Source: Aminicenans sp964648465 (GTDB taxonomy: Bacteria > Acidobacteriota > Aminicenantia > Aminicenantales > Aminicenantaceae). Taken from it: DNA of 51,713 nucleotides. The translations under genes and the position numbers were made by a program. The stretch is taken from assembly GCA_964648465.1 (NCBI GenBank), contig CAZYMU010000021.1, forward strand, positions 1 to 51,713. The letters are read 5' to 3'. Position 1 is the first letter of the stretch. Every line of letters begins with the position of its first letter. Below are positions 16,026 through 24,302 of this stretch, one piece after another. Under the pieces are notes generated by a model, which ran no database searches, had not been told where the DNA came from, and saw only the letters and a list, made by a program, of their open reading frames with translations.

Positions 16026-16224
16026 AACCTGGGTTATTCACGAGTCGAGTTTGATGCAGATGCCATAAGATCGGCTCGCCTGGAAGGTAAAGAATGCCGA
16101 TAATAATTAAAATAAAAGTCAACAAAGAAAGCGATTATCTTAATATTGCGAGAAATCATGCTGACAAGCAGATATCATCAAGTTTAAATAAAGGTATCGG
16201 CATTCTTTATGAATAGCCCAGGTT
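16026..16224. repeat. MITE-like compound repeat, copy B
   Basis: The outer inverted repeat is AACCTGGGTTATTCA (16026-16040) against the complement of TGAATAGCCCAGGTT (16210-16224), one mismatch in 15. The inner inverted repeat is perfect over 15 bases: TAAAGAATGCCGATA (16088-16102) and TATCGGCATTCTTTA (16195-16209). On the right, inner and outer arms abut; on the left they are separated by 47 bases holding the conserved GATCGGCTCGCCTG module. An open frame of 40 codons spans the inner arms. The copy shares this plan with copy A, 1.8 kb upstream. Confidence 0.8.
16094..16216 (+). CDS. Possible 40-residue protein encoded within repeat copy B
   Basis: The ATG lies in the left inner repeat, after GGAAGGTAAAG, and the frame ends in the right outer repeat with GIGILYE and TAG. 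The product begins MPIIIKIKVNKES and contains NHADKQISS. Copy A encodes a clearly similar sequence but has a frameshift. No family is recognised. It could be the fused first and last codons of a lost transposase in a deletion derivative, or simply chance coding across a structured repeat. Confidence 0.3.
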   Translation: MPIIIKIKVNKESDYLNIARNHADKQISSSLNKGIGILYE

Positions 16225-16234
16225 TTATGAATAA

Positions 16235-16435
16235 ATGAAAAAATTCTATTCTTGTCTACTATTGGCAGCTTCTATATGCGCCTCTCTGGGGGGAATTGCA
16301 CTTTTTATTATTCTCTTTATCCCTGAGTTTGATATATACTGGCTTATCCTCTCTCCAATTATTTTCGCCTTCTACCAGGCACCAGCCGTTTATTTATTCT
16401 CGCTCTGGAAAAAAAGAAAAAACCGGGATGACTGA
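16235..16435 (+). CDS. Small membrane protein of unknown function
   Basis: A 66-residue protein with two predicted membrane helices (about 7-28 and 36-56), a PEFD turn between them and a basic tail KKRKNRDD. No family is recognised. The start codon lies 11 bases after repeat copy B, so the 5' region of this gene comes from the repeat. The ribosome binding site is poor. The hydrophobic pattern supports a real gene, but only moderately. Confidence 0.5.
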   Translation: MKKFYSCLLLAASICASLGGIALFIILFIPEFDIYWLILSPIIFAFYQAPAVYLFSLWKKRKNRDD

Positions 16436-16486
16436 CGAAACTTTAAAAGACATTATTATAAGCTGCATCCTCCCTCTTGTGTTATA

Positions 16487-16515
16487 TTGACTGGCTTTTA
16501 TTATGCTGTTAATAT
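16487..16515 (+). promoter_or_regulatory. Promoter of the GH38 gene
   Basis: TTGACT (16487-16492), a 17-base spacer and TAATAT (16510-16515). The gene starts 57 bases beyond, after AGGGGAA. Confidence 0.6.
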
Positions 16516-16571
16516 TCAATGTGATTTATAGGAAATCATGCTTCAAAGAAAAGATATTTAAGGGGAATAAT

Positions 16572-19500
16572 ATGAAAAAAGCCAGGATTCTTTTAATAGT
16601 TATAATTTTTGCTATTACGTGTCCTCTTTTCCCGTACAGCCAAGAGGATGTTCAAGCGAAGATAAAGGATTTAGAGACTCTCCTAAATAATGACCTTTCA
16701 CCATGGAAATTAAAAAATGAAGATCTTCCAAACGGTGAAAAAATTGAGCTTATAGACTCCGGTTGGGATCTGATACAGAATCGGCAGATTATCAGGGGAA
16801 AGATCTTATGGCTTCGCTACGAGTTTCGTGTGCCAGAAGTTTATTCGGGAATCAAAACTGAGAGAAGTAAAATAAACTTGAATTGCAGGTTTAGAGGTGT
16901 AGGAAAAACAAGAGGGAAATTTTTTATTAACGGAATATTAAATGAATCGTTTGATCTTGAATTTGGAAATCAAGCAACTGAGATAAATAAAATATTTCAC
17001 TTGACAACAAATGCCAGCCATGAAGAAAAAATGTTGCTTGCATTCCGGATAGAAAATTTAGGAAAGATCCCTGTAATAGAGAGAAATACTCTTGAAACCG
17101 GGTGTTTCTTTCAGATTCAGGAATCGCGATTTAATATCGAAGCAGCCAAGGATGCCTACAATATGATTTCTCAATTTCTATTGGATTTAAAAATCGGTGC
17201 AGTTCTTTTAGACTTTGTTACGGAAAGAACGCGTTTGGCTCAGCAGGTGAGGCCTGTTTCGATGATATATCAAAAATTATCCTCATCGAAAAGTTTCCAG
17301 AGTTTCAGGCAAATTTTTAGAAAAGCTATTGGGAATTTTCCCGTATCAGTTTTACAAGAGGGCAATTTTGTAAAGGTCAAGGCCTGTCTCCATAAATTTT
17401 ATCAGGAAGTGAAACCAATTTCCCGGTTTGCCGAAAGCTACACTATATTTGCCGGCGGGAATTCACATATCGATTTAGCATGGTTGTGGCGATGGGGAGA
17501 AACAGTTGAAGTCGCAAAAGAGACTTTTTCTACCATCATGGATAATATGGATGAGTATACAAAGATTGTCTATATACAAAGCCAGGCTCAGGCATACAAA
17601 TGGATGGAGGAATATTATCCTGATGTCTTTGAGAGAATAAGACAAAAGGTCAAAGAAGGACGCTGGGAAATAGTAGGAGGGATGTGGGTTGAACCTGATT
17701 GCAATCTTATTGACGGAGAATCCTTCATCCGACAGATTCTTTACGGCAAGAGATATTTCAAAGAAAAATTCGGTATCGATGTAAAAATGGGCTGGAATCC
17801 GGATTCATTTGGCTACAATTGGAATATACCTCAGTTCTTTAAGAAAAGTGGGATCAATGCTTTTGTAACTCAAAAGATCAGTTGGAATGATACTAATGTT
17901 TTTCCATATTTCTTTTTTTGGTGGGAAGCTCCAGACGGCTCAAGAGTTCTATCTTATTTCCCTCCCACTGGATATGTTGGTAGATTGAGAGCCGAAAGAA
18001 TGGCAACCGGCTTGAAATATTTTGAAAGGAATACAGGACAGAAAAACATGTTTATCCTTTATGGATTGGGAAACCACGGGGGAGGCCCGAACCGCGAGAT
18101 GCTTAACCGGGCGAATGATTACAAGAAGCAAAGGATTTTCCCGGAAATCAAACACAGTTCGTTTTCTAATTATTTGAAGCACATTAAGAAAAAAGATCTC
18201 AAGGACCTTCCGGTCTGGAAAGATGAATTGTACTTAGAGTATCACCGTGGAACATATACGACTCAGGCAGAAACAAAAAGATTAAACAGAAAATCCGAAA
18301 TTCTTCTTTCTAATACAGAGAAAATATCTTCCATTGCCTTTCTCTTGGGGAAAGAAATCTCTCAGAAAAGTATAAAAACCGCATGGGAAAAAGTAATGTT
18401 AAACCAGTTTCATGATATTCTTCCAGGTTCTAGTATTAATCCTGTTTATAATGATGCTAAGGAATTTTACTTGGAAGCTCAGAAATTAGCTGAAAATGAA
18501 AAGGATAAGAACTTGATGTATGTCACGACAAAAATAGACACATCTAGAGGAGAAAAGGGAATTCCGCTTTTCGTTTTTAACTCGCTGTCATGGGACAGAG
18601 ATGGATTAGTTAAAGTTAAGCTTCTTCCATATTTTCAGGATGAAGTCACAGTTTTAGATGATTTGGGGAAAATAATACCTTCACAAATATTGAGATCCCG
18701 GGAAGGAAATATTCTTTGTTTTTCTGCTAATAAAGTGCCATCCTTGGGATACAGGATATACAAGATCCAAAAAGGGGGGAGGGGAATTGCACCTGGCTTG
18801 TTAAATGCTGGAAAGACGACACTCGAAAATCGCTATTTTAGAGTAACTGTTCATCCTGAAAGCGGGAATATCGTTAGTATTTTTGATAAAATCGAGAAAA
18901 GAGAAGTCCTGGCTTTATCTTCTCAAGGAAACCAGCTTCAGCTTCTTGAGGACATTCCAAAGGATTATGACGCCTGGAATATCCAATATACCGGGCGGCG
19001 CTGGTATTTAGATAAAGCAGACTCCATCAAAATTGCGAAAAAAGGTCCTGTTATTGCTTCACTCATGGTTGAAAAAAGCTATCTCGGTCTCTCTAAGAGC
19101 AGGCGTAAACCAACTACTAACTTTCCATCTTCTTTTTTCACTCAGGAAATAATTCTTTATGAAAATATCCCTCGGATTGATATTGATATGAGAGTTGATT
19201 GGTGGGAGAACCATGTTCTTCTAAAAGTTGCCTTTCCTGTAGCTATTAATAGCGATAATGCGACTTATGAAATCCCGTTTGCTTATATACAAAGGCCTAC
19301 TAATAGGAATACAGATTGGGAAAAAGCAAGGTTTGAAGTGTCTGCAATCAGGTGGGCTGACCTTTCGGATGGGGAATATGGAGTAGGCCTCCTTAATGAG
19401 TCAAAATACGGTCATGATATTGAAGGAAATGTAATGAGGCTAACGCTTTTACGTTCTCCTTTGAGTCCTGACCCTGTTGCAGATAGAGGGAAACACTGTT

Positions 19501-19889
19501 TTTCTTATGCACTTTATCCCCATAAAGGCGACTGGAGAGAAGCTGATACAGTCCGGAGAGGCTATGAATTTAATTATCCTCTGATTGCTTTATTTGTGGA
19601 TTCGCATCCAGGTGAAATGCCCCCGGAATATTCATTCTTTAAAGTGTCTGCATCCAACATTATCCTTGTGACAGTTAAAAAAACAGAAGACAGGGAAACT
19701 GTTATTTTAAGGTTTTATGAAGCGGAAGGAATTAATACGGAGATGCTTGTTACACTATTCCGTAGACCTAGAGAAATTTATGAGCTAGATCTGATGGAAA
19801 ACAGGAAACATCTTGTTTCTTTTAATGATAGGTCTTTTACCTTAAAGTTCGGAAAATCTGAGATCAAAACCATCGAGCTCGTATATTAA
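16572..19889 (+). CDS. Secreted GH38 alpha-mannosidase
   Basis: A 1105-residue glycoside hydrolase. The ATG at 16572 has AGGGGAA upstream and begins a clear signal peptide (MKKARILLIVII..., cleavage near residue 24); the frame extends upstream to 16503 without such a signal. GH38 zinc and catalytic residues are visible: H299 and D301 in NSHIDLAWLWRW, nucleophile D411 in WNPDSFGYNWN, and H614 in NQFHDILPG. The N-terminal 270 residues resemble the beta-sandwich and helical domain of large bacterial GH38 enzymes; residues about 700-1105 are the C-terminal beta-rich domains. The likely role is removing alpha-mannose from external glycans in the periplasm or outside. No transporter is adjacent. 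Confidence 0.93.
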   Translation: MKKARILLIVIIFAITCPLFPYSQEDVQAKIKDLETLLNNDLSPWKLKNEDLPNGEKIELIDSGWDLIQNRQIIRGKILWLRYEFRVPEVYSGIKTERSKINLNCRFRGVGKTRGKFFINGILNESFDLEFGNQATEINKIFHLTTNASHEEKMLLAFRIENLGKIPVIERNTLETGCFFQIQESRFNIEAAKDAYNMISQFLLDLKIGAVLLDFVTERTRLAQQVRPVSMIYQKLSSSKSFQSFRQIFRKAIGNFPVSVLQEGNFVKVKACLHKFYQEVKPISRFAESYTIFAGGNSHIDLAWLWRWGETVEVAKETFSTIMDNMDEYTKIVYIQSQAQAYKWMEEYYPDVFERIRQKVKEGRWEIVGGMWVEPDCNLIDGESFIRQILYGKRYFKEKFGIDVKMGWNPDSFGYNWNIPQFFKKSGINAFVTQKISWNDTNVFPYFFFWWEAPDGSRVLSYFPPTGYVGRLRAERMATGLKYFERNTGQKNMFILYGLGNHGGGPNREMLNRANDYKKQRIFPEIKHSSFSNYLKHIKKKDLKDLPVWKDELYLEYHRGTYTTQAETKRLNRKSEILLSNTEKISSIAFLLGKEISQKSIKTAWEKVMLNQFHDILPGSSINPVYNDAKEFYLEAQKLAENEKDKNLMYVTTKIDTSRGEKGIPLFVFNSLSWDRDGLVKVKLLPYFQDEVTVLDDLGKIIPSQILRSREGNILCFSANKVPSLGYRIYKIQKGGRGIAPGLLNAGKTTLENRYFRVTVHPESGNIVSIFDKIEKREVLALSSQGNQLQLLEDIPKDYDAWNIQYTGRRWYLDKADSIKIAKKGPVIASLMVEKSYLGLSKSRRKPTTNFPSSFFTQEIILYENIPRIDIDMRVDWWENHVLLKVAFPVAINSDNATYEIPFAYIQRPTNRNTDWEKARFEVSAIRWADLSDGEYGVGLLNESKYGHDIEGNVMRLTLLRSPLSPDPVADRGKHCFSYALYPHKGDWREADTVRRGYEFNYPLIALFVDSHPGEMPPEYSFFKVSASNIILVTVKKTEDRETVILRFYEAEGINTEMLVTLFRRPREIYELDLMENRKHLVSFNDRSFTLKFGKSEIKTIELVY

Positions 19890-19912
19890 GAATTTGTATA
19901 TACAGAAGGGAG

Positions 19913-19987
19913 CGCCCCCGACGGGATTTGAACCCGTGTTGCCGCCTTGAAAGGGCGATGTCCTAGACCAGGCTAGACGACAGGGGC
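19913..19987 (-). tRNA. tRNA-Glu (UUC)
   Basis: Minus-strand cloverleaf: acceptor GCCCCTG with CGGGGGC, anticodon loop CTTTCAA giving UUC, and T arm GGTTCAAATCC. CCA is not encoded. It lies 13 bases from the next tRNA, with which it is surely cotranscribed. Confidence 0.93.
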
Positions 19988-20000
19988 ACAGATGATATTG

Positions 20001-20072
20001 TGAGCCGTGCTGGACTCGAACCAGCGACACCCGGCTTAAAAGGCCGGTGCTCTCCCTCTGAGCTAACGGCCC
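20001..20072 (-). tRNA. tRNA-Lys (UUU)
   Basis: Minus-strand cloverleaf: acceptor GGGCCGT with ACGGCTC (one G-U pair), D arm TAGCTCAGAGGGAGAGCA, anticodon loop CTTTTAA giving UUU, and T arm GGTTCGAGTCC. CCA is not encoded. It is upstream of tRNA-Glu in the same transcript. Confidence 0.93.
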
Positions 20073-20121
20073 CTTCTAAGGAAATTAATATTTATAAAGG
20101 AAAAAACAAGAAGTGTCAATA

Positions 20122-20811
20122 TCAATTAATTGCTTCGAACTTTATAATAATAAATCTTCCGTGGAACGTGCGGTTTGATTCCTCATCTGCAAGAGTATAC
20201 TTTCTTAAATAAACATTATAATTTTTTGTGCCAGCTTCACTATTTATCTTCAAATTTACTTGTTTATGAATAACTTCTCCTGTGAAATTTCTTATGTTTG
20301 GCAGTTCTCCAACCCCAAGAGAGAAACTCGAGATTTCTTCTTCTCTTGCTGCTGCTGCTTTTGCTTCATTGTATTCTTTCTGTATGTTTTTGTGGATTGC
20401 AAGAATTTCATCATATTTTATTTTTAATTCATCACCCCTCTTTTCTGCAGCTCTTTTTGCAGCTCTTGTGCGGGCTTTTTCATAGTCAAACACTGCATCA
20501 TCCCAATCGCCCTTGGCGTCAAGAGTTGTCCCAATAGATTCTTCCCTCTTTTTCTTTAGCTCAAGTTCTTTTTTATTCATATCAGGTAATTTAGCAGGTT
20601 CGACTGTTTCTTCTGCTTCACCGATTATCTCCCAGCTGTTAAAATCAATTGTAATTGGTTCTATTGCCATAGTAGATAATGTAGTTACATCATTTAGGGC
20701 AAGAGCGTGGAAATACTTCTGGAGAAGAGTCTTTTCAGGGTTTGATGAACAGCTATAGAAAGCAAATAAAAGAAGGACAAATCCTGTTAAAGCAATAATT
20801 TTTCTATTCAT
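20122..20811 (-). CDS. Predicted lipoprotein with a coiled-coil region
   Basis: A 229-residue protein. The N-terminus MNRKIIALTGFVLLLFAFYSCSS is a type II signal with lipobox and Cys21, so lipid anchoring is expected. Residues 30-60 (LQKYFHALALNDVTTLSTMA) resemble the small NTF2-like start often seen in such lipoproteins. Residues 75-165 are a charged K/E/A-rich helix. The C-terminus is beta-rich and ends FIIIKFEAIN. No function is known. A strong GAAGGAGGA binding site lies just upstream of the ATG. Confidence 0.8.
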   Translation of the reverse strand: MNRKIIALTGFVLLLFAFYSCSSNPEKTLLQKYFHALALNDVTTLSTMAIEPITIDFNSWEIIGEAEETVEPAKLPDMNKKELELKKKREESIGTTLDAKGDWDDAVFDYEKARTRAAKRAAEKRGDELKIKYDEILAIHKNIQKEYNEAKAAAAREEEISSFSLGVGELPNIRNFTGEVIHKQVNLKINSEAGTKNYNVYLRKYTLADEESNRTFHGRFIIIKFEAIN

Positions 20812-20982
20812 TTTTCCTCCTTCACGAAAATAATTTTTCCTTTTGTCTAAATTTTACTTTTTTTTCAAGTGAAAAAGCAAGTTAATAAGCTGGATTCGTT
20901 AAAAAGTATAATCTTTTGGACTCATTTGAAAAAATTATAGGGGATAATATATCAAAAATCAATCTAGAGACGAGGTGTGATT

Positions 20983-21747
20983 TTAAAGGAGAATTTTGCC
21001 TAGTGTTACTAAACCAAGTATTACTGTAAATATTCCAACAATCAATCTTAAGTAATTTACTTTGATTTTTTTTACAGTATAGGCTGCAAGCGGAACAGAA
21101 AGAATAGCTCCCAGAATTAAAGAAGGAGCCAGTGTCCATTCAATACTGTGATTTGTGAAAATAAGATAGGTTATGACTCCCACAAGACAAGTCAATCCTT
21201 CAGCAAGAGAAGTGATGCCGATAGCTTTTTTTGACTTTACTCCCGAAAGAATCTGTCCGCTTGTAACGACAGGACCGTAACCTCCTCCACTTACTCCCTT
21301 GTTAAAAGAGGCCAGAAGCCCCAGAGAAGCGATTTTTTTCCATGAGAATTTGAATGTTCGCTTCAAAGTGAGAAGAATCAGGAGGCCCATGCTCAATACA
21401 AGCAATCCGATGTATAATTTTACATAAGAGGCTGGAATATTTAGTGCAATATAAACAGCGGCAAGTGTTCCAAAAATGCTGCATCCAGCCATAACCAGAG
21501 CGATTTTTAGATCTTTGCCTCCGACTTTGAAGTTAGTGTTTTTGAACTGATGATGAAAGAAACCCGCACTCAACCCTGTTATTAACTCGGACAGTAAAAT
21601 AGCTGGGACAACTTGAAGAGGATTATATCCTATTATAAGGAGGATGGGAGTTAAAGTAGTTCCATATCCCATCCCAAGGGAAGAATCAATATATTCGCAA
21701 ATAAAAGCTAAAATGATGATCAGTAAGGAAAATTCAATCGCGTTCAT
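20983..21747 (-). CDS. TauE/SafE-family sulfite/sulfonate exporter-like permease
   Basis: A 254-residue membrane protein with eight or so predicted helices, in two homologous halves. Family motifs are the N-terminal GMGYGTTLTPILLIIGYNPLQ and the second-half FNKGVSGGGYGPVVTSGQIL. Members move sulfite, sulfoacetate or related anions. The divergently read neighbour class is replaced here by an Rrf2 regulator immediately upstream on the same strand, which suggests control by sulfur or iron-sulfur status. Confidence 0.9.
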   Translation of the reverse strand: MNAIEFSLLIIILAFICEYIDSSLGMGYGTTLTPILLIIGYNPLQVVPAILLSELITGLSAGFFHHQFKNTNFKVGGKDLKIALVMAGCSIFGTLAAVYIALNIPASYVKLYIGLLVLSMGLLILLTLKRTFKFSWKKIASLGLLASFNKGVSGGGYGPVVTSGQILSGVKSKKAIGITSLAEGLTCLVGVITYLIFTNHSIEWTLAPSLILGAILSVPLAAYTVKKIKVNYLRLIVGIFTVILGLVTLGKILL

Positions 21748-21815
21748 TTCGCATCTCTATGTCGACTATGTCGACCGATTATGTAATCTATAATCTAAAA
21801 ATTTTTAAGTCCTTT

Positions 21816-22250
21816 TCACTTTCTTGTTTTTTGGGTTTCTTTTGTCCTCTCAGCCAAGGTCTTGAAGGTAGTCCTCTCCAGAATTTGAGCTGCCGCGTCT
21901 CTGACTTCTTTCCAAAGCCATCTTAGCCCACAAAAATTTTCTCTTGGACATACTTCATGTGCTGTGACACTTACACAGTCAACAGGAGCAAGAGGGCCCT
22001 CAAGCACACGGATGACTTCGGCAACATTGATTTCAGAAGGAGGTTTGGCAAGATAATAACCTCCGTTCGGCCCCTTTTTGCTGCGCAGATATCCATTTCT
22101 TTTCAGTGATAGAAGAATCTGTTCAAGAAAGCGTTTTGGGATATCTTGACTGTGAGAAATGTTCCTGATATGGACCGGTCCTTCGCCGTAGCGGAGAGAC
22201 AATTCCAGCATTGCCCTGCTGGCATATTGTCCTCTTGTTGATAACCGCAT
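21816..22250 (-). CDS. Rrf2-family transcriptional regulator
   Basis: A 144-residue protein with the Rrf2 winged helix (MRLSTRGQYASRAML, then FLEQILLSLKRNGYLRSKKG and GPNGGYYLAKPP). Three cysteines, C92, C101 and C107, lie in the cluster-binding loop (VDCVSV, EVCPRENFCG), spaced 9 and 6 rather than 6 and 6 as in IscR. Ligation of an Fe-S cluster is therefore likely. A palindrome at 22254-22267, right before the start codon, suits autoregulation. The TauE/SafE gene follows by 68 bases and is a likely target. Confidence 0.9.
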   Translation of the reverse strand: MRLSTRGQYASRAMLELSLRYGEGPVHIRNISHSQDIPKRFLEQILLSLKRNGYLRSKKGPNGGYYLAKPPSEINVAEVIRVLEGPLAPVDCVSVTAHEVCPRENFCGLRWLWKEVRDAAAQILERTTFKTLAERTKETQKTRK

Positions 22251-22253
22251 TTT

Positions 22254-22267
22254 ATTAGTCTACTAAT
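22254..22267. promoter_or_regulatory. Candidate Rrf2 operator
   Basis: ATTAGT and ACTAAT form a 6-base inverted repeat with a 2-base spacer, 4 bases upstream of the Rrf2 start codon and overlapping its ribosome binding region. A TATAAT at 22293-22298 (minus) is the best -10 box; a TTGACA (22320-22325) lies 21 bases further, too far for ordinary use. A suboptimal promoter with an operator would fit an autoregulated gene. Confidence 0.4.
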
Positions 22268-22342
22268 TCAATTGATTAAGTCATGTAATTATATTATAGA
22301 AATCATATCATAATCATAATGTCAAGAGAATGTTTGCTAAGT

Positions 22343-22371
22343 TTGACATTCACTCTTATCAATGCTAAAAA
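22343..22371 (+). promoter_or_regulatory. Promoter of the methyltransferase-UbiA operon
   Basis: TTGACA (22343-22348), 17 bases and TAAAAA (22366-22371). The transcript would start just before the repeat motif at 22381. Confidence 0.5.
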
Positions 22372-22380
22372 TTCAGACAA

Positions 22381-22395
22381 CCTGGATTATTCAGG
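22381..22395. repeat. Dispersed motif CCTGGATTATTCAGG
   Basis: Full 15-base form of the repeat end, palindromic apart from one position. It lies in the 5' untranslated region of the methyltransferase gene, 32 bases before its start. Confidence 0.6.
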
Positions 22396-22427
22396 TAATT
22401 TATTGAACAGGATTCATTATCAATATA

Positions 22428-23348
22428 ATGGAAAAAACGCCTCTAAGAATTATCAAGTTTAAAGAATGTCCTGTATGTTCAGGTTGTCGCTTAAGGCTTT
22501 TTAGAAAAGGAACATTCGATTTTCTTTCTTTAAACAAAGAGCATATAAAGATTACAGATAGCGACTACGGAAAAATCGGGGATTTGACATTCTGTGAAAA
22601 TTGCGGCCATGTTTTTGCAAATCCATGCCCTTCGCCTGATTTTATTCATTCGCTTTATGGCGAAATTGAAGATCCTCTTTACGAGGAGGAGGCAAAAGGG
22701 AGAGGGAAAAATTTTCTTAGGATTCTATCGTACCTTGAGAAAATCCATCCGGGGAAAGGGAGTCTTCTTGATGTTGGGGCTGCGACCGGGATACTTTTAA
22801 ATTTAGCTCGCCAGAGAGGGTGGAAACCGGCAGGGGTTGAAGCCAGCACATGGGCTGCAAAGTTTGCCAGGGGAAAATATAATCTTAATATTCAAGAAAG
22901 TTCTTTTGAATCAGCCAAGCTTGAAAAAAGCCATTACACAGTCGTGACTATGGTTGATTTCATTGAGCATATTCCTAATCCGTTTGAAGCAGTAAATAGA
23001 GCTTTTAAGGCCTTGTCTCCTGGAGGAACTCTATGTATTGTAACACCTGATATCGGTAGTGTTGCGGCCAAAATTATGGGTGGAAGATGGTGGCATTTCC
23101 GCCCTGCCCATATTGGCTATTTTTCAAAAGAAAGCATAGCATTTCTTCTTCAGCGTGCTGGCTTTCGAATAATAAAATTAAGAAAATATTCATGGACATT
23201 CAGTGCCTATTATCTTATTTCCCGCAAGGACCGATTAAAATTTCTTATAAAAAATTCAGATTTGGCTTCTCTTTGGAAAAAAATCCCTATAAAATTAGCT
23301 CTTTGTGATTCTTTAGAAATATACGCCAGGAAGGCAAGTAAGGAATGA
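22428..23348 (+). CDS. Class I SAM methyltransferase with N-terminal zinc ribbon
   Basis: A 306-residue protein. An N-terminal four-cysteine ribbon (ECPVCSGC near 14 and FCENCGHVFANP near 57) precedes a Methyltransf_23 domain with LLDVGAATGILLNLA (motif I), MVDFIEHIPNPFEAV and SPGGTLCIVTPD. This layout is common among sugar or polyketide methyltransferases of cell envelope clusters. Its stop overlaps the UbiA-like gene start by 4 bases, so the two act together, perhaps on a lipid-linked sugar; this is inference. Confidence 0.88.
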   Translation: MEKTPLRIIKFKECPVCSGCRLRLFRKGTFDFLSLNKEHIKITDSDYGKIGDLTFCENCGHVFANPCPSPDFIHSLYGEIEDPLYEEEAKGRGKNFLRILSYLEKIHPGKGSLLDVGAATGILLNLARQRGWKPAGVEASTWAAKFARGKYNLNIQESSFESAKLEKSHYTVVTMVDFIEHIPNPFEAVNRAFKALSPGGTLCIVTPDIGSVAAKIMGGRWWHFRPAHIGYFSKESIAFLLQRAGFRIIKLRKYSWTFSAYYLISRKDRLKFLIKNSDLASLWKKIPIKLALCDSLEIYARKASKE

Positions 23349-24238
23349 ATGCCTATATCAGAGCAATGCGTCTTGGAAGATGGCCTAGAAGCCTTGCTAT
23401 ATTTGCAGGAAGTGCAGCTTTTTTCTTCTTAAATCTGGATTTTTTTAAATCTTTCGGTTTGCTTTGCGTTGTGTCTCAATTTGTTCTCTCGTTTTTATTA
23501 ACCTGGGCAATATCAACGGCCAACTACGTAATAAACGAAATAGCGGATGCTCCCTTTGATATTCACCATCCAACAAAGCGGCACCGCCCTTTAGTCATGG
23601 GAGAGATAAAAAAAACTCCGTTTTTGTGCGTGGGGATTATCCTTGCTGTTGTTAGTTTACTTATAGCTTTCGCATTGTTTTCCAGGCCTTTTTTCCTGTC
23701 TCTTTTTGCGCTTTTACTGGCCGGATTTATTTACAATATTAAGCCGGTTCGGACAAAGGATATTCCTTTTTTGGATTCTATTTCTGAGTCAGCCAACAAT
23801 CCAATACGCTTCTTCATCGGTTGGTTTGTCCTGTCTTCATCTCAAGGCTTGCCTCCTGTTTCTCTTTTACTGAGTTGGTGGGCTTTCGGTAATTTTTTAA
23901 TGGTGGCAAAAAGGCTCTCAGAGTTCAGGTTTTTGAAAGAAAGAGCAGGAGATTATAGGAGTCCTCTCAGAAGATATTCTAAAAAATCCTTGTTTTTTGG
24001 TGTGATTTCAAGTGTTGTTGTATTTTTTGCTGCATATTTCTATTTTGCTGCTTGTTTTAAGCTTCAGTTTTTTATTTATCTTTCGCCTTTTTTAGTCTTT
24101 TATTTTTTTCTCATTTTCAGGAAGACCTTGAGGGAGGATGAGGTGATGGAAGAACCGGAAAGACTGTTAATACATCCCATGTTTGCCATTTATACTTTTT
24201 TCCTTGTATTAGTATTTTTAATTTTTTTTCTCAAATAA
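23345..24238 (+). CDS. UbiA-family prenyltransferase, decaprenyl-phosphate phosphoribosyltransferase-like
   Basis: A 297-residue integral membrane protein with about eight helices. The first aspartate motif NYVINEIADAPFDIHHP and the adjoining TKRHRPL resemble the DPPR synthase branch (Rv3806c type), which attaches phosphoribose to polyprenyl phosphate, more than the quinone branch. The second motif region is LDSISESANNPIRF, weaker in acidic residues. DPPR leads to polyprenyl-phospho-arabinose in actinobacteria; here the product and use are unknown. It is translationally coupled to the upstream methyltransferase. Start ATG overlaps the previous stop. Confidence 0.8.
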   Translation: MNAYIRAMRLGRWPRSLAIFAGSAAFFFLNLDFFKSFGLLCVVSQFVLSFLLTWAISTANYVINEIADAPFDIHHPTKRHRPLVMGEIKKTPFLCVGIILAVVSLLIAFALFSRPFFLSLFALLLAGFIYNIKPVRTKDIPFLDSISESANNPIRFFIGWFVLSSSQGLPPVSLLLSWWAFGNFLMVAKRLSEFRFLKERAGDYRSPLRRYSKKSLFFGVISSVVVFFAAYFYFAACFKLQFFIYLSPFLVFYFFLIFRKTLREDEVMEEPERLLIHPMFAIYTFFLVLVFLIFFLK

Positions 24239-24302
24239 AAAAATTGCCTATTTTCTTTTTTTCATGGTACATTAACAGCATGTTAAAGCTGGGGGGAGAA
24301 GA

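Noticed and set aside
14239..16224. Assigning the repeat family to IS1380 or another named IS on the basis of its CC...GG ends
   Set aside because: The ends alone are too short for a family call, expected target duplications are not visible, and no transposase with these ends is in the window.
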